Shown here piece by piece: positions 28,701 through 39,700 of a stretch of 64,000 nt of DNA. The stretch covers positions 372,001-436,000 of the forward strand of contig NZ_CAAJGK010000041.1 in the NCBI RefSeq assembly GCF_900996245.1, in the 5' to 3' direction. The notes below the pieces were generated by a model. It was not told the DNA's origin. It searched no databases and was given only the letters and a program-made list of their open reading frames with translations. Each line of letters starts with the position of its first letter. The first letter of the stretch is position 1. A program made the position numbers and the translations under genes. Source of the stretch: Paraburkholderia sp. BCC1886 (GTDB lineage: Bacteria > Pseudomonadota > Gammaproteobacteria > Burkholderiales > Burkholderiaceae).

Positions 28701-29816
28701 ATGCGTCCCAATGCCCTTGCCGCGAGAGCGATGCTGTCGCTGTTGCCCGCGCTGCCGACCGTGCTGGCCGTGCTCGGCACCTTGCTGTTGTTCTCGCTGT
28801 TCCTGCTCGTGCAGGGACAGCCGGCGCTCGATGCGATCGGGCTTATTTTCGAAGGCGCGTTCGGCTCCTCGTTCGCGTGGCAAAGCACGTTGCTGCGCGC
28901 GTCGCCGCTCATGTTCACCGCGTTGTGCGTGGCGTTGCCCGCGCAGGTCGGCCTGATCGTGATCGGCGGCGAGGGCGCGCTCGCGTTGGGCGGCATGTGC
29001 GCGGCCATCGTTCCGCAGATGCTGCCCGCCGGCACGCCGTGGCTGATTGGCTCGCCGTTGATGGCGATTGCCGGCATGCTCGCCGGCGGCGTGTGGATCG
29101 GCGCGGTGGGCGCGTTGCGGCAGTGGCGCGGCGTCAACGAGACGATCAGCAGTCTGCTGATGTCGTATATCGCCATCGCGCTGTTCAAGTTTCTGGTGGA
29201 AGGCCCGCTGCGCGATCCGGCCAGTCTGAACAAACCGTCGACCTATCCGGTGCCCGACGCGTTATCGATTGGCTCGATTCCCGGTCTCGAGACGCATTGG
29301 GGACTGGTATGGGGCGTACTCGCCTGCATCGCGGCGTGGGTGTTCGTGAAGTTCAGCACCAAGGGGTTTGCGATGCGCGTGGTCGGCGGCAGCAATCGCG
29401 CGGCGCGGCTGGTCGGTCTGCCGGTCAACCGGCTCGCGCTGATTGCCTGCGTGCTCGGCGGCGCGGCGGCGGGTCTTGCCGGCATGTTCGAAGTCGCGGC
29501 GGTGCAGGGCAGCGCGAATGCGTCGCTGCTGGCGGGCTACGGTTATGCGGGCATTCTGGTGGCGTTCGCCGCGCGCCAGAATCCGCTCGCGATCATCGCA
29601 TGCGCGTTGATGATCGGCGGCATCGAGGCGAGCGGCAGTCTGCTGCAACGCCGGCTCGATCTGCCCGACGCCACCACGCTGGTGCTGCAAGGACTGCTGT
29701 TCGCCAATCTGCTCGCGTGGGAAGCGCTCGGCGGCCGTATCGCCGCATGGCGCGTGAAACTGCAGGCCGCCGCGCAGACCGGTCTTCCCGTGCAACTGGA
29801 GCAAACCCATGCCTGA
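28701..29816 (+). CDS. ABC transporter permease (importer 2, subunit A)
   Basis: 371-residue membrane permease. The ATG at 28701 has AGGAG at 28691-28695; an adjacent GTG at 28698 is less well spaced. It has the family segment VGLIVIGGEGALALGGM and multiple hydrophobic helices. It overlaps the next permease by 8 bp. Confidence 0.9.
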   Translation: MRPNALAARAMLSLLPALPTVLAVLGTLLLFSLFLLVQGQPALDAIGLIFEGAFGSSFAWQSTLLRASPLMFTALCVALPAQVGLIVIGGEGALALGGMCAAIVPQMLPAGTPWLIGSPLMAIAGMLAGGVWIGAVGALRQWRGVNETISSLLMSYIAIALFKFLVEGPLRDPASLNKPSTYPVPDALSIGSIPGLETHWGLVWGVLACIAAWVFVKFSTKGFAMRVVGGSNRAARLVGLPVNRLALIACVLGGAAAGLAGMFEVAAVQGSANASLLAGYGYAGILVAFAARQNPLAIIACALMIGGIEASGSLLQRRLDLPDATTLVLQGLLFANLLAWEALGGRIAAWRVKLQAAAQTGLPVQLEQTHA

Positions 29817-30735
29817 CATGCACTCACCCGTGGTGATTCTGCTGCTGTCGCTGTTCGCCGGTGCGATCCGCGTGAGCACGCCTTATCTGTTCGTGAGTCT
29901 CGGCGAGTGTCTGACCGAGAAGGGCGGGCGCGTGAATCTCGGACTCGAAGGCATTCTCGTGTCCGGCGCGATGAGCGGTTATGCCGGCGCGTATCTGACC
30001 GGCTCGCCGTGGGCCGGCGTGCTCGCGGCCGGTCTGGTGGGACTGTTGCTCGGCTGTCTGCATGGGCTGGTGTGTTCGCTGCCCCGCGTGTCCGACATCG
30101 CGTTCGGCATTGCGTTGATGCTGCTCGGCACCGGTCTCGCCTTCTATCTCGGCAAGCCGTTCATCGAACCGCAAGCGCCGATGTTGCCCGGCATCGATCT
30201 CGGCGCATGGAGTTCGTCGCCGCAATTGCATAACGCGCTGCGGATCAATCTGCTGTTCGTGATCGGCGTGGTGCTCGCCTTCGTATTGCAATGGGCGCTG
30301 CGCAATACGCGCTGGGGCATGATCTTGCGGCTGGTCGGCGATCATGCGGAGACGGCGCGCGCGATGGGTTATCCGCTCACGCGCGTGCGGATTGCGGCGA
30401 CCGCGGTGGGCGGCGTGTTCGCGGGCGTGGGCGGGGCGTATCTGTCGCTCGTCTATCCGGGCAGCTGGAACGAAGGGCTGTCGAGCGGACAGGGCCTGAT
30501 GGCCGTGGCGCTGGTGATCTTCGCGCGCTGGCAGCCGTTGCGCTGCTTATGGGCGGCGCTGCTGTTCGGCGCAGCGGGCGCGTTGGGGCCGGCATTGCAG
30601 GCGATCGGCGTGACGAGCGGCTACTACCTGTACAACGCCGCGCCCTATGTGTTGACGCTGGCGATCATGATCGTCAATTGCCGGCCGGATCGCACGCTCG
30701 CGGGGGCGCCCGGCGAGTTGAGCTTGACGCGGTGA
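29809..30735 (+). CDS. ABC transporter permease (importer 2, subunit B)
   Basis: 308-residue membrane permease paired with the preceding gene. The N-terminal motif is YLFVSLGECLTEKGGRVNLGLEG, equivalent to the ASTGELISERAGVLN segment of importer 1. It begins 8 bp before the stop of subunit A, a coupled arrangement. The transporter ATPase is displaced downstream beyond a hydrolase gene, an order that ties the importer to the catabolic genes. Confidence 0.9.
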   Translation: MPDMHSPVVILLLSLFAGAIRVSTPYLFVSLGECLTEKGGRVNLGLEGILVSGAMSGYAGAYLTGSPWAGVLAAGLVGLLLGCLHGLVCSLPRVSDIAFGIALMLLGTGLAFYLGKPFIEPQAPMLPGIDLGAWSSSPQLHNALRINLLFVIGVVLAFVLQWALRNTRWGMILRLVGDHAETARAMGYPLTRVRIAATAVGGVFAGVGGAYLSLVYPGSWNEGLSSGQGLMAVALVIFARWQPLRCLWAALLFGAAGALGPALQAIGVTSGYYLYNAAPYVLTLAIMIVNCRPDRTLAGAPGELSLTR

Positions 30736-30792
30736 TCATGCGTTGCCTCCTTCACAATCGCATTCGACGAACCTAACCAGGATCTCTCCACC

Positions 30793-31485
30793 ATGAACCG
30801 TTTTATCGAAGCCCGTCCGTACCCGTGGCCCTACGACGGCGACCTGCGTCCCGCCAACACCGCGCTCGTGATCATCGACATGCAGACGGATTTCTGCGGC
30901 CACGGCGGTTACGTCGACAAGATGGGCTACGACCTGTCCCTCACACGTGCACCGATCGAGCCGATCAGAAGCGTGCTTACGCCGATGCGCGAGCAGGGGT
31001 TCACGATCATCCACACGCGCGAGGGGCATCGTCCCGATCTGTCCGACCTGCCGGCCAACAAACGCTGGCGCAGCCGCCGCGCGGGCACGAACGGCGTCGG
31101 TATCGGCGACGACGGCCCCTGCGGCAAGATTCTCGTGCGCGGCGAGCCGGGCTGGGAAATCATCGACGAACTGGCGCCGCTGCCGGGCGAGATCGTCATC
31201 GACAAGCCGGGCAAAGGCTCGTTCTGCGCGACCGATCTCGAACTGATCCTGCGCACGCGCGGCATCGTCAATCTGATTCTGACCGGCATCACCACCGACG
31301 TCTGCGTGCACACGACCATGCGCGAAGCCAACGATCGCGGCTTCGAATGCACGGTGCTGGCCGACTGCTGCGGCGCGACCGATCCCGGCAATCACGATGC
31401 GGCGCTGCATATGATCACGATGCAAGGCGGCGTGTTCGGTGCGGTCTCCGATTCCGCCGCGTTGCTGCACGTGCTGGGCGGCTGA
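30793..31485 (+). CDS. biuH: Isochorismatase-fold cysteine hydrolase, probable biuret hydrolase
   Basis: Amidohydrolase of 230 residues that probably converts biuret to allophanate and ammonia. The catalytic triad is D29 (VIIDMQTDF), K138 ([10 protein letters not shown]) and C171 (GITTDVCV). From memory it resembles the Rhizobium leguminosarum biuret hydrolase closely at the N-terminus (PYPWPY, MQTDFCG.GGYVD.MGYDLSL), and triad spacing agrees apart from a three-residue insertion. Its product would be the substrate of AtzF in the same operon. Related ureidoacrylate (RutB) or triuret hydrolases share the fold, so specificity is not certain. Confidence 0.82.
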   Translation: MNRFIEARPYPWPYDGDLRPANTALVIIDMQTDFCGHGGYVDKMGYDLSLTRAPIEPIRSVLTPMREQGFTIIHTREGHRPDLSDLPANKRWRSRRAGTNGVGIGDDGPCGKILVRGEPGWEIIDELAPLPGEIVIDKPGKGSFCATDLELILRTRGIVNLILTGITTDVCVHTTMREANDRGFECTVLADCCGATDPGNHDAALHMITMQGGVFGAVSDSAALLHVLGG

Positions 31486-31489
31486 CATC

Positions 31490-33133
31490 ATGACCGCCCC
31501 CGCGCAAGCTCTCGGTGTGGAAGTGCTGAACGCGAGCAAGTCGTTCGGCGCGTTTCGCGCATTGGATGGCGTTTCCCTCAAGGTGCAGGCGGGTACGATA
31601 CACGCGCTGCTGGGCGAGAACGGCGCGGGCAAGAGCACGCTCGTGAAGGGGCTGGTCGGTTACGGCGTGCTCGACGGCGGGCAGATCGTCGCCGATGGCC
31701 GGGAAGTCGGCATCGCCTCGCCGCGCGATGCACAGGCGCTCGGCATCGGCATGGTGTATCAGCACTTCACGCTGGCGTCGGGACTCTCGGTGGAAGAGAA
31801 CCTGTTGCTCGCACGCGGGCGAATGCCGTGGAAAATCGACTGGAAAGCGGAGCGCGCCGCGCTGGCCGCGTTCATGCAGCGCATGCCGTTCCGCTTGCCG
31901 CTCGACGCCCCGGTCGCATCGCTCGCGGCCGGCGAGAAGCAGAAGCTCGAAATTCTCAAGCAACTGTATTTGCAGCAACGCTTTCTGATTCTGGACGAAC
32001 CCACCTCGGTGCTGACACCGCAGGAAGCGGACGAAGTGCTCGGTCTGATGCGCGCGCTGACCACCCGGGGCGAACTGACCGTGCTGATGATCACGCACAA
32101 GTTTCGCGAGGTGATGGCCTATGCCGACGATGTGACCGTGTTGCGCAAGGGTCGTCAAGTGGGGTCGACGGCAGTATCGGCGACTAACCGCGACGAACTC
32201 GCCGCGTGGATGATGGGCACGGCGACGTCGGGCGGTTCGAAAGAAGTGGTGGCGGAGGACGTCGCGGCCGCTCCCGTGCTCGCCGCCGTGATGGTGCAGC
32301 GTCTCGCGCGCACACCGGTCGGCGAAGCGGCCCAGGTGCGGCTCGCGCTGCACGATCTCTCGGTCGAAGACGACCGCGGTCATACGGCCGTGAAGCATGT
32401 GACGCTCGCGGTACGTGCAGGCGAAATCCTCGGATTGGCGGGCGTTTCGGGCAACGGGCAGAAAGAACTCGTGGAAGCGCTGGTCGGCCAGCGTCGCGTG
32501 AAGGCGGGCACGATGCAGGTCGCGGGCGCGCCCTATCAGGCAACTCGCGAGCAGATGACGCAACGCCGCCTGTTCGCCATTCCCGAAGAGCCGTTGAAAA
32601 ATGCCTGCGTCGCCGGCATGAGCGTCGCGCAGAATCTCGCGCTGCGCGACTTCGATCGTGCGCCGTTGCGGCGCGGCGGCTGGTGGCTCGACCGTGGCGC
32701 GATGCGGGCGCGCGCCGCGCAACTGATCGGCGAATTCAACGTGCGGCCGCCCGTACCCGAGCGCGCCATCGGCACGCTCTCGGGCGGTAACGTTCAGCGC
32801 GCGGTGCTGGCGCGCGAGCTGGGGCAACCGGTCGATGTGCTGATCGTCGCGAATCCGGTGTTCGGTCTGGACTTCGCGTCGGTGGCCGACATACATGCGC
32901 GTTTGATGGCCGCGCGCGAAGCCGGCGCCGCCGTGCTGCTGGTTAGCGAAGATCTGGACGAACTGCTGGAGCTCGCAGACCGTATCATGGTGATCGCAGA
33001 GGGTGAGCTGGTGTTCGAAACGCCCGCGGCGCAAGCGGACCGCACGGTGCTCGGCCAGCATATGGCCGGTCATGGCGACACCCACGCCGAGCCCGCCGCC
33101 CCTGTCGAGAAAATCAAGGAAGCTATCGGATGA
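31490..33133 (+). CDS. ABC transporter ATP-binding protein, fused double NBD (importer 2)
   Basis: 547-residue ATPase with two NBDs. The start at 31490 is four bases after the hydrolase stop. NBD1 has GENGAGKST, the signature LAAGEKQK and [12 protein letters not shown]2 has a degenerate P-loop [10 protein letters not shown], signature [10 protein letters not shown] and VANPVFGLD where other family members have AAQPTRGLD, so its second site is probably non-catalytic. It is embedded between two cysteine hydrolase genes and overlaps the second by ATGA. Confidence 0.9.
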   Translation: MTAPAQALGVEVLNASKSFGAFRALDGVSLKVQAGTIHALLGENGAGKSTLVKGLVGYGVLDGGQIVADGREVGIASPRDAQALGIGMVYQHFTLASGLSVEENLLLARGRMPWKIDWKAERAALAAFMQRMPFRLPLDAPVASLAAGEKQKLEILKQLYLQQRFLILDEPTSVLTPQEADEVLGLMRALTTRGELTVLMITHKFREVMAYADDVTVLRKGRQVGSTAVSATNRDELAAWMMGTATSGGSKEVVAEDVAAAPVLAAVMVQRLARTPVGEAAQVRLALHDLSVEDDRGHTAVKHVTLAVRAGEILGLAGVSGNGQKELVEALVGQRRVKAGTMQVAGAPYQATREQMTQRRLFAIPEEPLKNACVAGMSVAQNLALRDFDRAPLRRGGWWLDRGAMRARAAQLIGEFNVRPPVPERAIGTLSGGNVQRAVLARELGQPVDVLIVANPVFGLDFASVADIHARLMAAREAGAAVLLVSEDLDELLELADRIMVIAEGELVFETPAAQADRTVLGQHMAGHGDTHAEPAAPVEKIKEAIG

Positions 33134-33858
33134 CCTCCCCGAAGACAACGAGCACGACCAGCACGACCAGCACGACGACCACGCTCACTGTCGATGCCCA
33201 GCCCGGCCCGTTCACCTACGAGCCTGCCCGCACCGCGCTGGTGGTGATCGACATGCAGCGCGATTTCATCGAACCAGGTGGTTTCGGCGAATCGCTCGGC
33301 AACGATGTGTCGCTGCTCGCGGAGATCGTGCCGACCGTAGCCGCGCTGCTTGCCTTCGCGCGCGAACAGGGCTGGCTGGTCGTGCATACGCGCGAATCGC
33401 ATGCCGCCGATCTGAGCGACTGCCCGCCCGCCAAACGTCTGCGCGGCGCGCCGAATGCGCGGATCGGCGAACCCGGCCCGATGGGGCGCATTCTCGTGCG
33501 CGGCGAACCGGGCAACGAGATCATCGAGCCGCTTTTGCCGCTGGCCGGCGAGATCGTCATCGACAAACCAGGCAAGGGTGCGTTCTACGCGACGCGTCTG
33601 GGCGAAGAACTCGCGATGCGCGGTATTACGCGGCTGGTGTTCGCGGGCGTCACCACCGAGGTGTGCGTGCAGACCTCGATGCGTGAGGCCAACGACCGGG
33701 GCTACGACAGCCTGCTGATCGAAGATGCCACCGCGAGTTATTTTCCGGCGTTCAAACAGGCGACACTGGAGATGGTGCGCTCGCAAGGCGGCATCGTCGG
33801 GTGGACCGCGCCGCTTGCCGCGTTGACTGCTGCGCTGACCGCCACACAGACCGACTGA
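33130..33858 (+). CDS. Second isochorismatase-fold cysteine hydrolase (candidate triuret hydrolase)
   Basis: 242-residue paralogue of the upstream hydrolase. The triad is D41 (VVIDMQRDF), K146 ([10 protein letters not shown]) and C179 (GVTTEVCV). The N-terminal 20 residues are a low-complexity Thr/Ser tract coded by an ACGAGCACGACC-type repeat. It differs from the BiuH-like protein in the substrate-facing loops ([12 protein letters not shown] instead of [12 protein letters not shown]). Triuret hydrolase TrtA is a known BiuH relative found with biuH and allophanate hydrolase genes, so triuret is a reasonable candidate substrate. A RutB-like ureidoacrylate hydrolase is an alternative. Confidence 0.75.
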   Translation: MTSPKTTSTTSTTSTTTTLTVDAQPGPFTYEPARTALVVIDMQRDFIEPGGFGESLGNDVSLLAEIVPTVAALLAFAREQGWLVVHTRESHAADLSDCPPAKRLRGAPNARIGEPGPMGRILVRGEPGNEIIEPLLPLAGEIVIDKPGKGAFYATRLGEELAMRGITRLVFAGVTTEVCVQTSMREANDRGYDSLLIEDATASYFPAFKQATLEMVRSQGGIVGWTAPLAALTAALTATQTD

Positions 33859-33899
33859 CAACTTTTCACTTCATCCTTCATCGACGAGAGCAAGACCGT

Positions 33900-34280
33900 A
33901 TGGAAGTCAATCAACCGGAAGTGGTCGCCGAGGTTCGAGCGGCGTTCGTCGAATATGAGCGGGCGCTGGTGGACAACGATATCGACGCCATGAACGCGCT
34001 GTTCTGGCACACGCCAGAAACGGTGCGCTACGGAATCGCGGAAATCCAGCACGGCGGCGAAGCAATCCGCGCGTGGCGCGCCAGTTGCGAGCCCGTACCG
34101 AAGTCGCGCACGCTGCATCGGACCGTGGTGACCACGTTCGGTGGCGACTACGCGACCGTCAGCACCGAATTCACCAGCGACGCCACCGCCTTGCTGGGTC
34201 GCCAGATGCAAACATGGGCGAAGCTCGACGGTGGCTGGAAAATCGTTGCGGCCCACGTGAGTCTGATCGCCACCCCGTGA
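33900..34280 (+). CDS. AtzH/HpxZ-like protein (DUF3225, NTF2-like fold)
   Basis: 126-residue protein starting at ATG 33900. The sequence pattern (VVAEVRAAFVEYERALVDND, LFW..PETVRYGIAE, HGGEAIRAWR) is that of the DUF3225 family. This family includes AtzH, reported as a decarboxylating amidohydrolase acting on a dicarboxyurea intermediate of cyanuric acid catabolism, and HpxZ of oxalurate catabolism. Here it sits with atzF and two cysteine hydrolases but without cyanuric acid hydrolase or AtzE-like genes in the window. It could process a carboxylated intermediate of triuret or biuret breakdown. Confidence 0.82.
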   Translation: MEVNQPEVVAEVRAAFVEYERALVDNDIDAMNALFWHTPETVRYGIAEIQHGGEAIRAWRASCEPVPKSRTLHRTVVTTFGGDYATVSTEFTSDATALLGRQMQTWAKLDGGWKIVAAHVSLIATP

Positions 34281-34315
34281 AGCGCCGATAATAAGAAAAA
34301 TTGGGATCAGGCAAT

Positions 34316-35122
34316 ATGAACGACGACCCGGCCAAGGTACTGGATAGCTCCGGCGATGATCCGGGCGATGCATCGAGCGATGCTGCCGGCGCCGCTGCCG
34401 GCAATACGCGCAGCGAGCCCGCACCCAGCGTGCCGGCCGCGGCCAATCCGCTCGCCGAGCAGGTGTATCAGCAACTCAAGAGCGACATTTTCAGCTTCCG
34501 TCTGTTTCCCGGCGACCGCTTCTCCGAAAACGGCATCGCGCAGCATTACGGCGTGTCGCGCACGCCGATGCGCGACGGGCTCTTCCGTCTGCAACGCGAG
34601 GGTTATCTGGAAGTGGGCTTCCGGCGCGGCTGGAAAGTCGCGCTCATCGACTTCGACCAGCTGGACCAGCTTTACGATTTGCGCATCGTGCTGGAAGCGG
34701 CGGCGATCGAGCGGATCGGCGCGGGGGGCGACACGGCGCAAGCCGCGCTCGATGCGTTGAAAGCCATCTGGTGCGTGGCGCCCGAGTTACGCGAGAGCGA
34801 TCCGGTGAAAATGTTCGGCATGGACGAAGACTTTCACCGGCGACTCGTGGCCGCGACCGCCAACATGGAAATGCTGCGCGTGCATAACGAAGTGACCGAG
34901 CGCATCCGCATCGTGCGGCGGCTGGATTTTCTGAAGCCGCATCGCACCAGCGCGACCTACGACGAGCATTCGACCATGCTCAACCTGATCGAACGTCAGC
35001 GGCTCACCGAAGCGGGTATCCTGCTGCGCGCGCATATCACGCAGAGCAAGCTGGAGGTACGCAAGATCACGCTCTCCATGCTGTCCGCCGCGCGCGACAG
35101 CAAGCTGCCGTTCGTCTCGTAA
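34316..35122 (+). CDS. GntR-family (FCD-type) transcriptional regulator
   Basis: 268-residue regulator and last gene of the ureido operon. A disordered Asp/Ala/Gly-rich lead (1-42) precedes the winged helix (NPLAEQVYQQLKSDIFSFRLFPGDRFSENGIAQ, then YGVSRTPMRDGLFRLQREGYL). An all-helical FCD domain with DEDFHRRL and a late H-containing helix binds the effector. ATG 34316 was chosen over TTG 34301. It probably controls the operon through the palindrome before atzF, a link made by position only. It is convergent with mreB, 22 bp away. Confidence 0.88.
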   Translation: MNDDPAKVLDSSGDDPGDASSDAAGAAAGNTRSEPAPSVPAAANPLAEQVYQQLKSDIFSFRLFPGDRFSENGIAQHYGVSRTPMRDGLFRLQREGYLEVGFRRGWKVALIDFDQLDQLYDLRIVLEAAAIERIGAGGDTAQAALDALKAIWCVAPELRESDPVKMFGMDEDFHRRLVAATANMEMLRVHNEVTERIRIVRRLDFLKPHRTSATYDEHSTMLNLIERQRLTEAGILLRAHITQSKLEVRKITLSMLSAARDSKLPFVS

Positions 35123-35144
35123 AACCCGCGGTGTTGCGACGTTC

Positions 35145-36314
<1,170 letters not shown>

Positions 36315-36719
36315 TTACTTCGGCGGGTGCGGGCGCAGCGAATTCGACGACTGCCATTTGGCGCGTTCGCAGTTGGTCTTGACGCGGGCGGCGTAGTCGC
36401 CGGGCGAGGACAGACGCAGCGCGCGCATCTGGATGATGTCGTCGTTGCTGTGGTCCCAGCCGCCTTGCCAGTTGGCGTCGAAGGCGCTCGCGTCGGTCAG
36501 TACGTGGCGCAGTTGTTCCTTGTATTGGGCGGTCTGCTGGGCGGTGTTCCCACAGAACGCCTGCGCGAAATGCGCCTCCTGACCGGCGGCGAGGGCGGTG
36601 GCGTCGGCGCTGTCTGCGTCGGCGATGGCGAGCCGGGGCAATGCCGACAGGGCGAGAGAGAGTGCAAGCAGAATGGCGAACAGCGGCGATGCAGTGGTCT
36701 TTTTTCGATTTTTGTACAC
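36315..36719 (-). CDS. Small exported hypothetical protein
   Basis: 134-residue protein. The best start is GTG 36719, with GGAG seven bases upstream (CTGGAGCCCATCGTG). Longer in-frame starts exist but lack a ribosome site. A basic N-terminus and a hydrophobic stretch (SPLFAILLALSLALSALP) form a signal peptide cut near residue 29. The mature part has two cysteines that may form a disulfide. No family was recognised. It lies between mreB and the autotransporter on the same strand. Confidence 0.65.
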   Translation of the reverse strand: MYKNRKKTTASPLFAILLALSLALSALPRLAIADADSADATALAAGQEAHFAQAFCGNTAQQTAQYKEQLRHVLTDASAFDANWQGGWDHSNDDIIQMRALRLSSPGDYAARVKTNCERAKWQSSNSLRPHPPK

Positions 36720-36786
36720 GATGGGCTCCAGGCGGTCCGTGACCTCGTCGCCTTCTGTTGCAGGAGTCGTGCCTGAAATCGTTCGC

Positions 36787-39700
36787 TCACCAGCTATACC
36801 GTGCGCCGAGCAGTCCGGCGATGCTCCGGTAACCGCCATTGCCGTATTGCAAGCCGACGTTGCCCCAGATTCGCCAGTGTTTCGCCACGTCCGCCTGCAA
36901 GCCGGCTTTCAGTTCCGCGCGGTCTTTCGGGCCGTCCTGTGAGACCACCCTCTGGTTGAAGGCGATGCTGTTGCCGCTCGTGTCATGCCACCAGTTGAGT
37001 TCGACGAAGGGCAGCCAGCCGGGCGTCGAGAGCGGCGTGGGCGCGCGCATCAGGCGCACGCCCAGGCGCGTGGCGAGGCCGTCGTTGTCTTCGCTATGGA
37101 TGAGCGTGCCGTTGCTCTCGGTGTGGTCGTCGGCCTGGTAGCTCGAGTAGATCAGTTGCAATTGCGGTTCGAGCAGCCACGCGCCTTTCGTCGTCTGTGC
37201 CAGCGTGAAAGCCCAGCCGCCTTCCAGCGAGCCGGACCAGACCTGGCTCGTATAGCTTTCGCCGCTCAGGTCCTGGCCTTTGAGCGTGTTGTCGAAGTGC
37301 GCGTATTGCAGCCACGCGTCGACGTACGGTCCATCCGCGCCGCTCGCGTTGCCGTGCCACGTTGCATAGACGCCCGCGCCGACGCCGTTGATGCTGCCGC
37401 GTGCGCTCGCCGGATTGTCCCGGGCGCTGGCTTCCGTGGTCGCGGTGCCGTAGCCGGCCATCACGCCGACCTGCCAGAGCTGGTTGCCTGTTTTGTGCCG
37501 GTACACGTCGATGCCCGCTTGCACCAGCGCGGAATCGACCGACTGGTCGAGCCGGCCGCCGGCTGCGGCGCCGTCCGTGTGGCCACCCGCGGCGCGCGCC
37601 CAGACGGTCGGCGCGTCGCCATTGGCGCTCGCCGATGGCGCGCTGCCGGAAACGCCCGCGCGATCGTGCAGCGTTTGCACGAAGAGGCTTTGCGCCATCA
37701 TCTGGTTGCCGAGATAGGCGCCGGGCTCGGGGCGCGGAGACTGGTCCGGCGACAGCGAACGCAAATACCAGTCGCCATCGCCCGGCGTGGCCACGCTGCC
37801 TTGATAGAGCTTGTATTCGTCGACGCCTGCCACCACGCGCGAATCGAGTGTGAACACGCCGTTCGATTGGCCATCGACTTCCACGATCTGAATACCGTTG
37901 CTCGTGCGGCCGCCGGTGCCACCGGCATTTTGTATTTTCACTGCGGTTTTTCCGGCGGTGTCGCCGTGCACGACGAGACGGTCGGTGGCCGACTGGTCGT
38001 CGCCCAGCGCGGTGCTCAAGGTCAGGCGGCCGTTGTTGCCGGTATAGGAGCCGGCTACCGTCAACGTGCTCGAAGGCGTCGGGCTCGCCATGCGAAGTTC
38101 GCCGCTGTTGATCAGCTGACCGCCTATGGTGAAACTGCCTGACGGCTGACCCGCGAACCCCGGTGCGGCATCGGCGACGGCCAGCAGGCCCTGGTTGACG
38201 ACATCGCCTTTTACGCCGCCATAGCCGCCGAAGCTCGCGCCCGGCTGCACCGTCACGCGTGAGGTGCCGCTCAGCTGTGCGCCGTTGGCGAGAAGCAGCG
38301 CACCCGCGTTGACGGCCGTTGGGCCGGTATAGGGCTGGTTGTCCGACAGCACGACGCTGCCGCTGCCTTGCTGCACCAGCGTGCCGCCGCCGTCGATGAC
38401 GCCGTTGTACGTGAGCGGCGCGCTGCGATCGAACACCAGCGCACCGTTGTTCGTGATGTTGCCCGCCACGCTGCCGGTCGCGCCGCCCGCGCCGAGTTGC
38501 AGCGTGCCGGCGCCGATCGTGGTCGACCCCGTATAGCTGTTGTCGGCGCTCAGGGTCAGCGTGTTCGCACCGGTTTTGATCAGACTGCCGCTACCGCTGA
38601 TTTCGCCGTCGAGCCGGGTATCGACGGAGTTGTCGACACTCAGGGCCGCACTGCCGAGCGTGACATTGCCCGCGCCTGCGAGATTGCGCACATGCTGGTC
38701 GAAACCGTTGAGGTCGAAGCGCGCGCCCGCCGCGACCGTGACCTGCGAACTCGTTGCGACGATATCGCCGGTACCCGCGATGAGCGTGCCTGCGGCGATC
38801 GACGTTGCGCCGGTATAGCGATTCGCTTTGGACAGTTGCAAGCTGCCCGCGCCGGCTTTCGTCAGCGACTTGCCGTCCCAGCCCGTCGCGGGATTCGCCG
38901 CTTCGTCGATCAGCACCGCATCGAGGTCGAAGGAATCTGCTGCATCGCTCAGCGTGAATGTACCGTGCGCGGCTGGCGGCGAGCTCGTGTGCGCGGCATA
39001 CCACGTGAGCCCGACCCCGACGTTGAAGTTTTGCGGCGTATAGAACGAGGTGACCGTCAGGTAATCCGTTTGAGCAGACACACCGCCGATGCGCACCGCC
39101 GAAAACGTGCCGTTCAGACCGCCTGGCGAAGTCGCGTGAATCTTGGTGTAGATGGCCGACGCGAGTTCCGCGACGCTCGCCGAATCCGGTGCGCTGTAGC
39201 CACCCAGATTGAAGGTTGCGCCCGCACCGATCGTGGCGGTGGCCGCGGAGATGACGGGCTCGACGCTGCCGGTCAGATCGACGAGCGAGCCGTTCATCGT
39301 GAAGCGGTCGCCCACGTTTAGCGTGGCCTGCGAGCCGAGCAGAAGCGCGGCGCCGGACGCGGTGCTGAACGTGCCGGTCGTGTTGAACGCACCGCTCTGC
39401 GCGAGCCGCAGCACGCCCGCGTTCACCGCGACGCTGCCTTGCGTGGAACCCGCAGCCGTCAGGCTGGCAACGCCGCTGCCGGTCTTGCTCAGACTGCCGA
39501 TGCCCGATAAGGCGTTGGCGAGCGTACCGTTGCTCGCGAAGTCCAGTTGCAAAGCGCCCGCATTGGCGACGGCGCCCGATCCCAGCGCGTTGCCGTTGCT
39601 CGCCACTAGCGTGCCTGCCGCGATGTTGGTGCCGCCGCCGTAGCGGTTGACGCCGTTCAGCACGGTGGCCCCCGAACCTTGCTGGATGAGCGAGCCGCTT

